Shown here piece by piece: positions 18,448 to 26,937 of a DNA stretch of 64,000 nt. Below the pieces are notes generated by a model. It was not told the DNA's origin. It did no database searches and saw only the letters and a program-made list of their open reading frames with translations. Location: assembly GCA_016432725.1 (NCBI GenBank), contig JACJDG010000003.1, positions 7,346,001 through 7,410,000 on the forward strand, given 5' to 3'. How positions within the stretch are numbered: position 1 is the first letter of the stretch; every line of letters begins with the position of its first letter. The stretch comes from Streptomyces sp. DHE7-1 (GTDB lineage: Bacteria > Actinomycetota > Actinomycetes > Streptomycetales > Streptomycetaceae). The translations under genes were made by a program, and so were the position numbers.

Positions 18448-18573
18448 ATGGGCGAGTCGAACACCGACCAGAAGATCCTCGAGGAGATCGAGGACCTCGA
18501 CTCTCTGGAGGTCCTGGAGGCCGAGGACCTGGACGACAGCGTGGCGTTCCACGCGTTCCGGTTCCGCAGCTAA
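18448..18573 (+). CDS. Putative RiPP precursor peptide (41 aa, Cys-free)
   Basis: A 41-residue peptide with a strongly acidic, Leu-rich leader (residues 10-30 are rich in E, D and L, including EIEDLDSLEVLEAEDLDD) and a contrasting C-terminus SVAFHAFRFRS (residues 31-41) carrying three Phe, one His and two Arg. Acidic LEVLEAEDL-type leaders ending shortly before a small core are common in ribosomal peptide natural products. It has a good ribosome binding site, is followed by a strong hairpin, and precedes an operon of peptide-modifying enzymes. There is no Cys, so no thioether, thiazole or Cys-directed MNIO chemistry is possible. The two Arg are natural targets for the arginase-like protein two genes downstream. 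The exact core boundary is inferred. Confidence 0.85.
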   Translation: MGESNTDQKILEEIEDLDSLEVLEAEDLDDSVAFHAFRFRS

Positions 18574-18598
18574 GGCCGGCCCGGACCAGGGATGAAAG

Positions 18599-18635
18599 CG
18601 GGTGGGCGGCCCGGTTTTTCCGGCCCGCCCACCCG
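18599..18635 (+). terminator. Stem-loop after the precursor gene (partial terminator/attenuator)
   Basis: Two 16-base arms, CGGGTGGGCGGCCCGG and CCGGCCCGCCCACCCG, enclose a TTTTT loop, with only a central GC mismatch. It begins 25 bp after the precursor stop and precedes the enzyme genes. Such hairpins commonly reduce read-through so that the precursor mRNA is more abundant than the enzyme mRNA. It lacks a U-tract, as do many Streptomyces terminators. Confidence 0.7.
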
Positions 18636-18701
18636 TTGCCGTCGTCCGGTTCTCCAGGAATGAATCCCGGCGCAATCGGCGAGAAAGGTTGCACGGCCCC
18701 C

Positions 18702-20091
18702 GTGGCGATTTATGTAAGGCTGTTGCGGCACCGGCGTTTCGCCGGTCTTTGTTTTGGCCAGATGATCTCCCTTATCGGTGATGCTTTTTTCCCCATCATT
18801 GTCGTGGTGGCGGCCGCGAAGGCGGGCACGCCCGCCGAGACCATCGGCGCCGTCTTCGCCGCACGCTTCGTCGCGCTCGGCGCAGTGGTGCTGTTCAGCG
18901 GGGCCCTCCTGGACCGGTTCGACCCGGTCCGCGCCGCCGTCGTCGCGGACTCCACCCGCGTCGCCGCGCTCGTCGCGCTGGCCCTGGTCTGGGACGGCAG
19001 GCTGGACGCCGTCGTCATCCTCGTCGCCGTACTGATCGGACTGTGCGAGGCGGTCAGCGAGCCCGCCCTGCTCGTCGTCGCGCCCCGGATCCTGCCGGAC
19101 CCCGCGGACCGGAGCGCCGCCGGTGCGGAGGACGCCGAGGTCACCGCCGCCTACGGCCTGCTGGAAGGCATGCGCAACAGCGCCGGCATGGTCGGACCCA
19201 CCCTGGCCGCCGCGATCGTGGGCGCACTCGGCGCCCCCACGGGCGCCGTGCTCGCCGCGTTCGCGTTCGGCGTCTCCGCCGCCGCCACCCGCTGGGCGGG
19301 CGCGCGCGTCGAAACCCGCTCCCAGGCCGGACCCGCGGGGGCGGAACGGACGTCCGCGCAGGCCGGGCCCGAGCCGGACGGCCCGCCGGACGGCCGCGAA
19401 GACCCGGACGAAGCCGAACCCGCCCTCCTGCGCACCGCCCTCCAGGGCCTCGCCGTGCTGTGGCGCATCCCGTGGCTGCGCCATGTGCAGCTCCTCGCCG
19501 TCGTGCACGTGGTCTTCGCCGTCGGCCCCTGGATGGTCGCCCTGCCCGTCTTCCTGATCGAGCGCGGTCACAGCGCGACCGTCTACGGCTTCGTCCTGGG
19601 CGCCTTCGCCATCGGCAACGCCGCGGGGCCCTGGTCGGCGGCCGGATCGGCGGCCGGCACCGCGGCCTGTACGCGCTCACCCTGCTCGCCCTGTACGGCG
19701 TGACCGTGCTGGCCCCGTGGTGACCGGCTCCGTCGCGCTGCTCGCGGCCGCCTTCTTCGCGGGCGGCGTCGGCCAGCAGGCCTTCGACGTCGTCAAGATG
19801 ACCGGGCTGCGCCGGGACGTGCCGGAGGACCTGCACGGCCGCGCCTTCTCGGCGGACTTCTTCTTCTCCTTCGCCTCCCTGCCGCTCGGGCAGCTGCTGG
19901 GCGCCGGACTGCTCCGCTTCGCCGACGCGCGCTCGATCATGCTGTGGGGCGGCGCCGTCGTGCTCGTCTCCACCGCCGCGGTGGCCGTGCGGCCGGACGT
20001 CCGCCGGTTCGCCTCCGCCCGGCCCGCCGACGCCGCCCCGGCACGGGGAACACCTCTCATGGAACGGTCACCGGATGCCGGCACACGTTGA
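18702..20091 (+). CDS. MFS transporter, probable exporter of the RiPP product, two frameshifts
   Basis: A membrane transporter of about 463 residues once single-base losses near 19632 and 19722 are repaired. The opening VAIYVRLLRHRRFAGLCFGQMISLIGDAFF is typical of MFS_3/enterobactin-exporter-like proteins (RxFxxLxxGQxISxxGD). About 12 hydrophobic segments follow, with a long hydrophilic central loop (residues around 205-245, rich in E, D and P). The GTG at 18702 is preferred because the protein then starts at the conserved region; ATG 18660 would add 14 residues. Its position directly behind the precursor gene suggests export of the mature peptide. Its 3' end overlaps the next gene by 17 bp. 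Confidence 0.8.
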
Positions 20092-21316
20092 TCTCTTCGA
20101 AGAGCACGGCGAGGTCGCGGCACTGTGGTCCGACCGCCCCTACAGCGGCCGCACCGTCGTCTGCTTCGACCGCCACCTCGACCTCAAACCGCTGGCCCCG
20201 GGCGGCGCCGAGGCACTGCGGGCCGCCGCCGACGAGGGCGGTTCCCCGGCCCCGCTGGTGCGCCGGCTGCCGGTGCGCGGAGTGCCCGGCGCCTTCGGCC
20301 TGGACGACTTCTGGTCCGCCGCCGCGATCACGGCCGGCCTCACCGACCTGGTCTGGGTGCCCAGCTGGCGTTCCTCCGACGGCTGGGTGGAGCACGCGCT
20401 CGACGCGGTCTCGCTGATCGGCACCGCGGGCGTACCGGCCGACCCGTGTGCGGAGCGCTGCTGCCTCTCGGTCACGCTGTGCGGGGTCCGGCTGTCCGTC
20501 GTACCCCCCGACCTCCTCGTCGGCCACCTCGGCCGGCACGTGCGCACGGACGTCGTGACGGACATCGACCTGGACTGGCTGGTGGACGAGCACGGCCGGT
20601 CCGAGCACGGCACGGACGAGCTGGCCCGACTGGTCGACGCCTGCGGAGGCGAACTGACCGCGATGACCTGGTCCACCCGGTCCGGCTTCCTGCCGTCCGA
20701 GTACCGCACCGTGGGCGCCGACGTCGCCGCGCGGCTCGGGCTGAGCGCGCGCCGGTCCTCGTACCTGCCCGCGACGCCCTGGCCGGAGGACCTGATGCTG
20801 CGCGTCCACCAGGGCGCCGGACCGTCCGGGCCCGAGGTGGACGGCGACGGACCGGAAGCGGGCGTCGTCACCGCCCTGCGCGGCCTGGCGCACACGGCTG
20901 AACGCCCCGGCACGGCGGAGGAGTGCTTCGAGCGGGCCGCCGCCCACGGCTACCGCTCGAGCTGGCTCGCCTACCGCATCGGCGCCGCCCGCTTCGCCTC
21001 GGGCGACCACCGCGCCGCCCGCTCGTACCTGCGCGAGGCCGTGGCCATCGACCCCCAGGACACCCTCGGCGCACACGCCCGGATCATGGGCGCGCGGGCC
21101 ACCCTGCGACTCGACGGCGCCGGAGCCGCCCTGGCCGAGTTCCGCGCCCTCGCCGCCGAACTGCCCCTGCGCAAAGGGGTCTGGAAGACGCTGCGCGTCC
21201 TCGCCCGCGCCCAGGGCGACCCGGACACGGCGGAGTCGGCCGAGCGGGAGCTGCGGCGGCTGGCCCGTCTGACCGGGCCCGGTGCCGCCGCCGGGCCGGA
21301 GGCGGACCTGCCGTGA
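20075..21316 (+). CDS. UPF0489 (peptide-arginase-like) protein with helical-repeat C-terminus
   Basis: A 413-residue intact protein. The N-terminal two thirds match the UPF0489 arginase-like fold: an early His in DLFEEHGEV (H11), the metal motif CFDRHLDL (D32, H34, D36) and a second acidic motif DIDLDWL (D163, D165, D167), in the order expected for a binuclear manganese arginase site. To my knowledge OspR, which converts peptidyl Arg to ornithine in landornamide biosynthesis, belongs to this family. Residues from about 265 form TPR-like helical pairs (ECFERAAAHGYRSSWLAYRIG, HRAARSYLREAVAIDPQD), which could bind the leader peptide. The precursor core has two Arg (R38, R40) that would be substrates. 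The role is inferred. Confidence 0.72.
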   Translation: MPAHVDLFEEHGEVAALWSDRPYSGRTVVCFDRHLDLKPLAPGGAEALRAAADEGGSPAPLVRRLPVRGVPGAFGLDDFWSAAAITAGLTDLVWVPSWRSSDGWVEHALDAVSLIGTAGVPADPCAERCCLSVTLCGVRLSVVPPDLLVGHLGRHVRTDVVTDIDLDWLVDEHGRSEHGTDELARLVDACGGELTAMTWSTRSGFLPSEYRTVGADVAARLGLSARRSSYLPATPWPEDLMLRVHQGAGPSGPEVDGDGPEAGVVTALRGLAHTAERPGTAEECFERAAAHGYRSSWLAYRIGAARFASGDHRAARSYLREAVAIDPQDTLGAHARIMGARATLRLDGAGAALAEFRALAAELPLRKGVWKTLRVLARAQGDPDTAESAERELRRLARLTGPGAAAGPEADLP

Positions 21317-23229
21317 CCGACGTACTCCTGGTGATGCCACCGGTCAGCGAGGCCGTGCAGTTCCCGTACCTGGCCATGCCCCAGCTCACCGCGGCCTGGA
21401 CCGCCCAGGGGTACCGGGTGCGCACCCTCGACCTGAACCTGGAGTACCGCGACGAGGTGCTGCTGCGCCGCCGGCCCGCTCCGGAACATCGGGACGCCGA
21501 CGGTGCGCGGACCGCCGCCGCCGTCTACCGCGGTCTCAGTGAGGACTACCGGGCCGCCCACGGGGACCTGCTGCTGCGTACCGCCCGGGACCGCTCCGCC
21601 GGGTTCGCCCAGGAGACGGCCATCACCGCGACCGGCCGCTACGTCCTGCAGCAGGCCGCCCGCGACGGCTGGATCCTCCCCGGCACACCCCGGCTGGGAC
21701 GGATCGACGAGCTGGTCGGGGCGTCCCTGGACACCTGGTCCGCCCGCTGGTGCGCCGACCGCCTCGAAGCGCTGCTCGCCGAACACCGGCCGCGCCTCCT
21801 GGGCTTCACCGTCCCGTTCTTCAGCCAGGTGGTCCCCACCCTCGCGCTGACCACCCTGGTCAGACGGCGCGGGCCGGACGTCCGGATCGCCCTCGGCGGG
21901 CCGACCGTCCAGATGTGGGCCGCTCTGCTGCGCCGCCGGACCGCGGCGGCCGGCTCGGTCGACCACTGGTGCGCGGGCCACGGCGAGGACTTCCTGACCG
22001 ACGTGCTCGGGACCGGACCGGCCCGCACCCGCGCGGTACCGGAGCGGCCTGCCGACGGCCTGCGCGACGGGTTCGTCCTCAACGGCCAACCCGCCCCGGA
22101 CTTCGGGCAGTTCGACTTCGCGGACTACAGCAACCAGGCCCACCAGTTCCCCTACCGCCTCACCGTGGGCTGCTACTGGGGACGGTGCACGTTCTGCTCG
22201 TACGGCAACCGCTACCGCGACGCCCGGGCCTTCCAGCAGATCGACCCCGACACCGCGGCCCGGCACCTCGTCGGACTCGCCCGCGGGCTCGGCATCACCG
22301 ATGTGGCCGTGGCCGACGAGAACACCGGTCTGCGGCACCTGCTGCGGGTCATGGACGCCGTGCGCCGCGGCGGGGCGGACCTGACCTTCCGGGTCCGGGC
22401 CCGACTGGAGCCGGAGCTGGCCGACCCCGGCTTCTGCCGCCGGCTGCGCGAGGCCGGCTGCGTGCAGATCTCGACCGGTTTCGAGACGGCCCACCAGGAC
22501 ATCCTCGACTCCCTCGGGAAGGGACAGGACGCGGCCCACGCCGAGCGGGCCGTGCTCAACCTGACCGGCGCGGGCATCGTCACCAACCTCTCCTTCATGG
22601 ACGGCTACGACCACCCCCGGGCCGCCGAGGGCCACCACGACACGGTCGGTGTCATCCGGCGCCACCCCGCGGACATGGGCCTGGACACCCTGCAACTGGT
22701 GGTGGCCGAACCCGGCAGCCACCTGTGGGCGGACCGGCGGCGCGAGGACGACGACCCGCTCGTCACCAACGACGGACTGGCCTTCGCCGCGGGACGCGTC
22801 GGTGGCGCGGTCCTCGGCGGCACCGCGACGGAGGAGGCCCGCGGCCGGCTGCTGCGGATGACCGTCGAGGCCGTACCCGACGCCGAACGCGCCGGCCGCC
22901 CCGACCTGCCGCAGCACCCGGGCGGCCGTCCGGAGGCGACCGGGGACCCGGCGACCGCGGCCCGGCCCCGGTTCGCCGTCGCCCTGGAACGGGTGGGCGG
23001 CCGCTGGTACCTGGCCGACGTGGCCTGGCCGCGGATGGCCGCCGTGCCCGCCGGCCTGAGGCCCACCCCGGACGGCCGGTTCCGGGCCGAGGACCGGGAC
23101 GGCCTGCGCTGGCTGCACCGGATGCTCGACAAACGCCTGCTGGAGCCCGACGGGCCGGACACCTCCGCGGCACCCGGCACCCGCCGGGCACCCGTGGCGT
23201 CCGAGGCCCGCGGAGGGAGGAGCGAGTGA
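21313..23229 (+). CDS. B12-binding-like radical SAM enzyme
   Basis: A 638-residue intact enzyme. The N-terminal 180-200 residues resemble the cobalamin-binding Rossmann domain of B12 radical SAM proteins (LLGFTVPFFSQVV, IALGGPTVQMW), although no clear DxHxxG motif is seen. The iron-sulfur motif is GCYWGRCTFCSYGN with Cys 287, 292 and 295, so spacing is CX4CX2C and not the usual CX3CX2C. Radical SAM core features continue with ITDVAVADENT, LTFRVRARLEPEL and VQISTGFETAHQD. No SPASM-type Cys cluster is present at the C-terminus. Likely chemistry is methylation or other radical modification of the core peptide. GTG 21313 overlaps the previous stop (GTGA), and the stop overlaps the next ATG. Confidence 0.85.
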   Translation: MTDVLLVMPPVSEAVQFPYLAMPQLTAAWTAQGYRVRTLDLNLEYRDEVLLRRRPAPEHRDADGARTAAAVYRGLSEDYRAAHGDLLLRTARDRSAGFAQETAITATGRYVLQQAARDGWILPGTPRLGRIDELVGASLDTWSARWCADRLEALLAEHRPRLLGFTVPFFSQVVPTLALTTLVRRRGPDVRIALGGPTVQMWAALLRRRTAAAGSVDHWCAGHGEDFLTDVLGTGPARTRAVPERPADGLRDGFVLNGQPAPDFGQFDFADYSNQAHQFPYRLTVGCYWGRCTFCSYGNRYRDARAFQQIDPDTAARHLVGLARGLGITDVAVADENTGLRHLLRVMDAVRRGGADLTFRVRARLEPELADPGFCRRLREAGCVQISTGFETAHQDILDSLGKGQDAAHAERAVLNLTGAGIVTNLSFMDGYDHPRAAEGHHDTVGVIRRHPADMGLDTLQLVVAEPGSHLWADRRREDDDPLVTNDGLAFAAGRVGGAVLGGTATEEARGRLLRMTVEAVPDAERAGRPDLPQHPGGRPEATGDPATAARPRFAVALERVGGRWYLADVAWPRMAAVPAGLRPTPDGRFRAEDRDGLRWLHRMLDKRLLEPDGPDTSAAPGTRRAPVASEARGGRSE

Positions 23230-24167
23230 TGGAGAAGCTCGGACTGGGGCTGGGCATGGACCTGGTCTGGGGGGAGCGGATCGGCTTCGACAAGACCGGC
23301 TCCGGCCGGCCCACCGACCAGGTGGCCGCCTTCCTGAGACACAACGCCGCCGCCTACGACTACATGTTCGTCGCCTTCCAGCCCATCGACTACGGGCCAC
23401 TCGCCCCCGAGCGCTACTTCCCGGCCTACGACCGGCTCTTCGAACTCTTCGGCGCCGAGCGCCCCCGCGCCTTCCACCACACCCTGCTCAACACCGGGAG
23501 CCCGGAGCGCTACCGGCGCGAGGAGATCGCGGACTTCACCAACGCGCTCGTCGAACGCTACGGATTCCGCTGGGTCATCGAGGACCTCGGCATCTGGTCC
23601 CTGGCGGGCCGCAGCCTGCCCTACCCCATGCCGCCCGTCCTCACCGCGGAAGGCCTGGAGCACTGCGTGACCGGTGTGGCCGACTGGGTGGGACGGCTGC
23701 GGGCACCGCTGTCCGTGGAGTTCCCCGGCTTCACCGAGGGCGGCAGCTTCCTCGTCGGCGACCTGGACGCCTTCACCTTCTACGACACGGTGATCCGGGA
23801 GACCGGAGCCCTGGCGACCATCGACATCGGCCACATCCTCGCCTACCAGTGGCTGATGGGACGCACCGGGCCGCGGATGTTCGAGGGCCTGGACGCGCTG
23901 CCGCTCGACCGCTGCCACGAAGTGCACCTGTCGGGCTGCCAGATCGTCGAAGGACGCTTCCGCGACCTGCACCACGGAGTGCTGCTCGACGAGCAACTGG
24001 CCCTGCTGGAGCACCTGCTGCCGCAGATGCCGAACCTGACCGGGGTCACCTACGAGGACCCCAAGTTCACCGCCGAAGGACACCTCGTCCCGAAGTCGCG
24101 GCCCAACGCCGAGCGGCTGTTCGCGCTCGTGCGGTCCTGGAAGGAGGGCGGCGCCCGTGCCGCATGA
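23229..24167 (+). CDS. DUF692 multinuclear non-heme iron oxidase (MNIO)
   Basis: A 312-residue intact TIM-barrel protein of the MbnB/TglH/DUF692 family. Likely metal ligands and family signatures are visible in order: GLGMDLVWGE, AFHHTLLNTG, WVIEDLGIWS, SVEFPGFTEGG, TIDIGHILAYQ, CHEVHLSGCQ, DLHHGVLLDE and VTYEDPKF. Characterised members use a two- or three-iron centre to oxidise residues of RiPP precursors, first described on Cys and later on other residues. The precursor here has no Cys, so a different target is required. ATG 23229 overlaps the rSAM stop by one base and is preceded by GGAGGGAGGAG. Confidence 0.88.
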   Translation: MEKLGLGLGMDLVWGERIGFDKTGSGRPTDQVAAFLRHNAAAYDYMFVAFQPIDYGPLAPERYFPAYDRLFELFGAERPRAFHHTLLNTGSPERYRREEIADFTNALVERYGFRWVIEDLGIWSLAGRSLPYPMPPVLTAEGLEHCVTGVADWVGRLRAPLSVEFPGFTEGGSFLVGDLDAFTFYDTVIRETGALATIDIGHILAYQWLMGRTGPRMFEGLDALPLDRCHEVHLSGCQIVEGRFRDLHHGVLLDEQLALLEHLLPQMPNLTGVTYEDPKFTAEGHLVPKSRPNAERLFALVRSWKEGGARAA

Positions 24168-24946
24168 GACCCCGGCACCGGTCCTCGGCCGCCCGCGCGG
24201 CACGAGCGGATCCTGAAGGTCCTCGACCGGCTTCTGTATGACCGGGACTTCCGTGAGGCGTTCACCGAGGACGGCCCCGCCGGCGGGCGGCCCGCGCTCG
24301 ACGCCGACCTCGTGGACGCCTTCGGCCGGGTGGACGTGCACGAACTGGCCCTGGTGGGACGGAACATACGCTCCGAGGTGGTCTCCGGGGCACCGGCACC
24401 GGACCCGGTCTCAAGGGGGCGTTCCCCCGCACCCTGGACCAACTGCGGGAACGGCACGGGGTGGCGGTCAACCGGGTGGCGGAGCGGTTCATCGCCTCGC
24501 CGTCCTTCCAGCGCTTCCGCGACGTCCCGTTCTCCCCGTACGGCCGCGGCACGACCCTGCCCGAGTGCTTCCACCGCTTCATGGCCGGGCGGCCGCCGGA
24601 GCTCGACCCGCTCGGCGAACTGGAGCCGCTCGTCCACCACGAGGCCGCCGCCGCCGTCGTCCGCGCGGTCGCGACCGGGGCCCACGCCACCTTCGACGTC
24701 ACCCTGGCCCACATGGCCTTCCACGGCGGCGTGCTGTGCGGGTTCCGCGCGTACGACGAGGCTCCCGAGGAATGGCTGCTGAAACCGACGATGTTCCTGG
24801 CGGGAGGCGGCCGCTGCGTCATCGGCCCCGCCCGCCGCCCACTGTACGAGGCCCTGACCACCTTCCTGGACGGGCGCCTCGACGCGCTCGCACCGCGGGT
24901 GCGGACCTCGCTGGAGGACCGAGTGCGCGCATGGGGGCTGCGATGA
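24157..24946 (+). CDS. Unrecognised protein, candidate MNIO partner, two frameshifts
   Basis: I do not recognise the family. After repairing single-base losses near 24192 and 24390 it is 263 residues. The N-terminus has an amphipathic helix (RHERILKVLDRLLYDRDFREAF) of a kind seen in small RiPP-associated proteins. The middle contains TLDQLRERHGVAVNRVAERF, SPSFQRFRDVPFSPYGRG and TLPECFHRFM. The C-terminal half, HATFDVTLAHMAFHGGVLCGFRAY, looks globular. GTG 24157 overlaps the MNIO stop by 11 bp, and the gene end overlaps the JmjC start (ATGA). MNIO enzymes usually need a substrate-recruiting partner encoded next door (MbnC, TglI, ChrI), and position and size fit that role. This is inference only. 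Confidence 0.6.
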
Positions 24947-25886
24947 ACTCTCAGCGGACCGGCCGGCCGGCCGCTCACCGCCCGGACGAGACGGACCGCC
25001 CGGAAGAGACGGATCGCCCGGACGAGATGAACCGCCCTGACGAGACGGACCGGCTCGACCTCGACCGTTTCCACCGCGAGCACTGGCGCCGCCGGCCCGT
25101 CGTCCTGCGTGGCTGCGGCCCGCGGTTCCTGGCGCCGGCGCTGACCTGGTCCGACGTCACGGCACTGGAGGCCCGGCTGGACGGGGACACCTCCGGGGCG
25201 GGCGTGCACCGGCGCCCCGACGGGAGCGTGCTGTTCGTCAACCAGGCGCAGCACACCGTGCCCGAACTGGGGGCCGCCTGCGGGAAACTGGCCGGTCTCT
25301 TCGGCTGGGACGAGTGCACGGCCGACCTGTCCGTCACACGCGGGGGTGGCGCCGGAATCGGCTGCCACTTCGACCACAGCGACAACTTCGTGGTGCAGCA
25401 GCAGGGCTCCAAGAGCTGGCGCGTCGGACTGCCGGGCGACACCGGACGCGAGCGGCAGCGCAAGCGCATGCTGGAGACCAAGGGGTTCGTCCCCTCGGGC
25501 CGCCTGCCCGGGCGGCCCTGGGAAGTGGTGCTGCACCCGGGTGACGTGCTCTACCTGCCGCTGTTCGCTCCTCACGAGGGCGTCGAGAACCCGGACGGCG
25601 CCGACGAGGGCTCGGTCAGCGTGTCCTTCTCGTACAACGCGCGCAGCGCGCTGAGCACCCACCTCAAGCCGCTGCTGCGCGCACTGACCGCACAGGACGC
25701 CTGGTGGGAGCCGCTGCCCCTGGACGGCGCTGACCCCGAGCGGCTGGAGGCGGCACTCGTCGCCGCCCTGCGCAGCGTCACCGGCCCGGCGCCGGAAGCG
25801 GCGGATCACCCCGCGGAACCGGCGGAGGGACGGCCGGAACCGGCGGGGCAGGGACAGGGGCAGGGACAGGGCAGGGGGAAGCATGA
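24943..25886 (+). CDS. JmjC-type Fe(II)/2-oxoglutarate oxygenase, one frameshift near 3' end
   Basis: About 314 residues. After an odd charged N-terminal stretch of repeated DET/RPDE units (residues 12-35) comes a cupin_4/JmjC domain. Its parts are FHREHWRRRPVVLRGC, the iron facial triad HFDHSDNF (H142, D144) with the distal His in LFAPHEGVE (H211), and the sheet segment FVVQQQGSKSWRVG. Such enzymes hydroxylate Arg, His, Asn or other residues of proteins and peptides. The frame runs open into the next gene. A missing base in the GGGGG run at 25874-25878 would place its stop at 25884-25886, overlapping the next ATG. The C-terminal tail is Gln/Gly repetitive (GQGQGQGQG). Confidence 0.82.
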
Positions 25887-26937
25887 GGCTGAAGGAGCTC
25901 GCGGCGGACAGGTCGGCGGCGGGGCTGCCCGATCTGTCGCTGATCGTCCTGGCCGAGGACGACGCCGCCGTCGCCGCCGACGAACAACTGCGCCGGGTCG
26001 TGGCCCGCCAGTACCTGGTGCGGCTCCTGCGCGCGGTCAGGACGCTGCGCGAGGACCGTCCCGACGCGCCCCAGGTCGCCCTCGCCCTGCAACTGCTGGA
26101 CGCATGGGACGTCGACGAGGCCCTGGACCGGGCGGTGTCCCCGGACATGACCGGCTGGATCTGGCGCGCCACCCGGCCCGGCACCGACCCCGGCACCCTG
26201 CTCACCCAGCTCGGCCGGTGCCTGGAGCCGGAGCGGCCGGGCGCGACGGCCCACGTGGGCCTGGGCGCCCGGCGCCCCGCGGCACCGGTCGTCACCACCG
26301 CCGCCGGACACCGCGCCGCCCAGCTCTTCGGGTGGGCCGGCGAGGGAGACGAGGTCCCGCTCGACCTGTCCCGGAGCGGGCGCGGGATTTCGCCGCGACG
26401 GTGCGGCGGGGAGCCGACGCGCTGGCGGCCGTGTGGCCCGAGGGCCGGGAGATGGCGGCGATCGACATCCAGGCGTTCGCGGCACTGGGCGGCCACCGCG
26501 GCCTCAAGCCCCTGAACTTCAGCGTCCACGGCCTGCGGGGCCTGGTCCTGACCAGTGAGCGGCCCGCCTACATGCTGGCCCAGACCCTGGTCCACGAGGC
26601 CACCCACCAGCGCTTCAGCGGCATCCTCGACTGTGTGGCGGTGGTCCGCAATCCCGAGGCGCGGCACCACTCGCCGTTCGTCGACGCCGAGCGCCCGCTC
26701 GGGCACATCGTGCACGGCATCCTCTCCTTCATCAACGACGTCCACGTGGCCGGCCGTCACCTCCGGGTCGAGCGCGACCCGGCCGAACGGGCCCGCATCG
26801 AGCGGTACGTCGCGCTGAAGACCGATCAGCTGCGGGTCGCCGAGAAGAACCTGCTCGAGGCCGCCGAGCCCACCGAGCACGGCGCCCGGCTGCTCGCGGG
26901 GTGCCGGAGCGCGATCGACCGGCTCGACCGTGGCTGA
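25883..26937 (+). CDS. HExxH-type putative peptide hydroxylase, one frameshift
   Basis: A 351-residue protein after restoring one C near 26371. The central motif LVHEATHQRF gives HEATH (H238, E239, H242). The surroundings (LKPLNFSVHGLRGLVLTSERPAYMLAQTL before, VDAERPLGHIVHGILSFINDVHVAGRHL after) resemble the HEXXH-motif domain found in RiPP clusters (TIGR04267-like), now generally viewed as 2-oxoglutarate-dependent peptide beta-hydroxylases and not proteases. The N-terminal 200 residues are helical. ATG 25883 overlaps the probable JmjC stop, and the 3' end overlaps the TldD-like start by 8 bp. Substrate is presumably the precursor core. Family assignment is by motif and context. Confidence 0.75.

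Noticed and set aside
18448..18573. The precursor as an FxsA (FxSxx-COOH) type peptide.
   Set aside because: The C-terminus FRFRS does not fit FxSxx, and the operon has no FxsB-type SPASM radical SAM protein.
20971..23400. Long antisense open frames (also 12502-14913, 24262-27111 and 61038-62855, each over 600 codons).
   Set aside because: They lie opposite well-supported genes and have no domains and a composition biased to Gly/Arg/Ala/His, as expected for antisense frames in high-GC DNA.
24238..26937. An 899-codon open frame that would fuse the JmjC oxygenase with the C-terminal half of the HExxH protein.
   Set aside because: The middle part (about residues 560-760) is Arg/Pro/Gly-rich out-of-frame sequence. 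The HExxH N-terminal half is encoded there in another frame, and two one-base losses explain the apparent fusion.
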